From the NCBI GenBank assembly GCA_903895005.1, contig CAITSH010000112.1, positions 1 to 8,203 on the forward strand: a stretch of DNA of 8,203 nt, given 5' to 3'. A model generated the notes under the pieces. It saw only the letters and a list, made by a program, of their open reading frames with translations. It made no database searches and was not told the DNA's origin. Both the position numbers and the translations under genes were made by a program. Source of the stretch: an uncultured Pseudomonadota bacterium (GTDB lineage: Bacteria; Pseudomonadota; Gammaproteobacteria; Burkholderiales; SG8-39). Positions 6,966-8,203 of the stretch are shown piece after piece (within the stretch, counting starts at the first letter, position 1; every line of letters begins with the position of its first letter).

Positions 6966-7760
6966 CTAGAAGCTGTGCTCGGCGGTGGGAAAGCTGCGCG
7001 CCTTGACTTCGGCGACGTAGTTGCGCACGGCCTGCGCTATTGATGGCGCGCCCTGCATGAAGTTCTTCACAAAGCGCGCCTTCTTGCCCGGAAAGACCTC
7101 GAGCATGTCGTGCAGCACCAGCACCTGTCCGGAACAGTCCGGTCCGGCACCGATGCCTATGGTCGGAACGTGCGCCGCCGCGGTGATGGCCTTGGCGAGT
7201 TTGGCCGGGACGGCCTCGAGCAGCAGCATGCCGGCACCGGCCGCCTCGAGCGCCGCGGCCTCCGCCAGAATGCGTGTCTCTGCATCGGCGGTGCGGCCCT
7301 GCACGCGGTAGCCGCCAAGCTGGTTGACCGATTGCGGTTGCAGGCCGATGTGCGCCCACACCGGCACGCCGCGGCTGGTGAGAAAGTTCACCGTCTCGAC
7401 CATCTCCATGCCGCCTTCGATCTTGACCATGTTTGCGCCGGCGGCCATGAGCTTTACGGCGCTCTCAAAGGCCTGCTGCGGCGAGACCTGGTAGCTGCCA
7501 AAGGGCAGGTCGGCGGCGATGAAGGCGCGCTTGGCGCCGCGTGCGACGCAGGCCGTGTGATAGGCCATCTGCTCCAGCGTCACCGGCAGTGTCGAGTCGT
7601 GTCCCTGCACCACCATGCCCAGCGAATCGCCGACAAGGATGCATTCAATGCACGCCTCGTCGAGCAGCGCGGCGAAGCTCGCGTCATAGCCCGTGAGGGT
7701 TGCGATGGGAGTGGCTTCATCGCGCAGTTTTTGCAGCGTCGCGAGCGTGATCCGGCTCAT
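6966..7760 (-). CDS. panB: 3-methyl-2-oxobutanoate hydroxymethyltransferase (ketopantoate synthesis)
   Basis: PanB adds a hydroxymethyl group from 5,10-methylenetetrahydrofolate to 2-oxoisovalerate, giving ketopantoate, the first committed step of pantothenate synthesis. The 264-residue barrel protein has all key residues: VGDSLGMV (43-50) with metal ligand D45 and S46, DLPFGSY (84-90) with D84, VKIEGG (112-117) with K113 and E115, [10 protein letters not shown] (136-145), the catalytic E182 in LLLEAVP, and [19 protein letters not shown] (202-220). GGGGAG at 7773-7768 is 7 nt before the ATG and lies in the end of the upstream kinase gene, whose stop is 3 nt away. This indicates tight co-expression. 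Confidence 0.98.
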   Translation of the reverse strand: MSRITLATLQKLRDEATPIATLTGYDASFAALLDEACIECILVGDSLGMVVQGHDSTLPVTLEQMAYHTACVARGAKRAFIAADLPFGSYQVSPQQAFESAVKLMAAGANMVKIEGGMEMVETVNFLTSRGVPVWAHIGLQPQSVNQLGGYRVQGRTADAETRILAEAAALEAAGAGMLLLEAVPAKLAKAITAAAHVPTIGIGAGPDCSGQVLVLHDMLEVFPGKKARFVKNFMQGAPSIAQAVRNYVAEVKARSFPTAEHSF

Positions 7761-7763
7761 GGT

Positions 7764-8203
7764 CTAGCTCCCCAGGTTGAAGAATTCGCGCGGTCCGCGC
7801 ATGGCACCGATGCGTTGCACCAGCAGGTCGAAGTCGGCGGCGTCATCGACAAAATTGAGCCGCTCGGAATTGACGATAAGCACCGGCGCACCGGAGTAAT
7901 GGTAAAAAAACTTGCTGTAGCTCTCGGCCAGCAGCGCCAGGTATTCGGGCGTGATGGGCCGCTCGTACTCCGCCGAGCGGCGCTTTACGCGTTCTTGCAG
8001 CGTGTCCGGGTTGGCCTGCAGGTAAATCACCAGGTCAGGGTTTGGGGCCTGGGGCTTGAGCGTGTCGTAGATCTGCTGGTAGAGCACGAACTCGTCGTTG
8101 TTGAGCGTGAGCCGCGCGAACAGCGGGTCCTTGTCGAGAAGGAAGTCAGACACTGTGGATTTCTCGAACATGTCGAGCTGCTTCATGTCACGCAACTGGT
8201 TGA
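7764..8203 (-). CDS. Deoxynucleoside kinase family protein, C-terminal part (gene runs off the right edge)
   Basis: The frame stays open to the right edge, so the 5' end lies outside; 145 complete codons are visible, about two thirds of a usual 200-220-residue protein. Recognisable parts are QLRDMKQLDMFEKSTVSDFL near the edge, DLVIYLQANPDTLQERVKRR, in which the arginine-rich LID region begins, EYERPITPEYL, and a C-terminal strand with PVLIVNSERLNFV. These fit the deoxyadenosine/deoxyguanosine kinase (dNK) group, which phosphorylates deoxynucleosides for salvage. The P-loop is not in the window, so activity cannot be judged. It is the first visible gene of an operon with panB and panC, an order I associate with betaproteobacteria. 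A TTG at 8195 could be mistaken for the start, but similarity continues upstream of it. Confidence 0.88.
   Translation of the reverse strand, partial: NQLRDMKQLDMFEKSTVSDFLLDKDPLFARLTLNNDEFVLYQQIYDTLKPQAPNPDLVIYLQANPDTLQERVKRRSAEYERPITPEYLALLAESYSKFFYHYSGAPVLIVNSERLNFVDDAADFDLLVQRIGAMRGPREFFNLGS

Overview
The window is GC-rich, densely packed chromosomal DNA from a proteobacterium, most likely a betaproteobacterium. This rests on the gene order deoxynucleoside kinase-panB-panC, the queA-tgt pair, and the style of the proteins; no database search was possible. It looks like two stretches of core metabolism with a less ordinary catabolic-type cluster between them. There is no insertion sequence, phage gene, CRISPR array or rRNA.

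Left end (1-1235): queA and the first 15 codons of tgt lie on the minus strand and overlap by ATGA. They make queuosine in tRNA anticodons. Divergent from queA is a complete tRNA-Leu(CAA) gene. The 36 bp between them hold overlapping -10 elements on opposite strands, and queA has almost no leader. Downstream of the tRNA is a TerC-family membrane protein gene (1356-2132), which ends in a strong hairpin terminator.

Middle (2220-5658): a mandelate racemase-type enolase-superfamily enzyme on the minus strand diverges from a plus-strand pair, an alpha/beta hydrolase (TTG start) and a ketopantoate reductase (ApbA/PanE)-family dehydrogenase. The enolase enzyme keeps its catalytic residues, and the hydrolase keeps a plausible Ser-Asp-His triad. 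Together they suggest breakdown of a hydroxy or sugar acid, but the substrate cannot be read from the sequence. Between hydrolase and reductase lies a 24-codon open frame that repeats the start of the reductase gene, has its own ribosome binding site, and stops on the reductase start codon. It looks like the scar of a deleted dehydrogenase gene, or a coupling leader. This is the most unusual item in the window.

Right end (5788-8203): an orphan gene for a 78-residue protein has a GC-rich leader hairpin and is followed by a bidirectional terminator. Converging on it is the minus-strand operon dNK(partial)-panB-panC, with gaps of 3 and 6 nt. PanB and PanC carry out the first and last steps of pantothenate synthesis. 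The reductase at 4693-5658 could supply the middle step, but its sequence hints at a different substrate.
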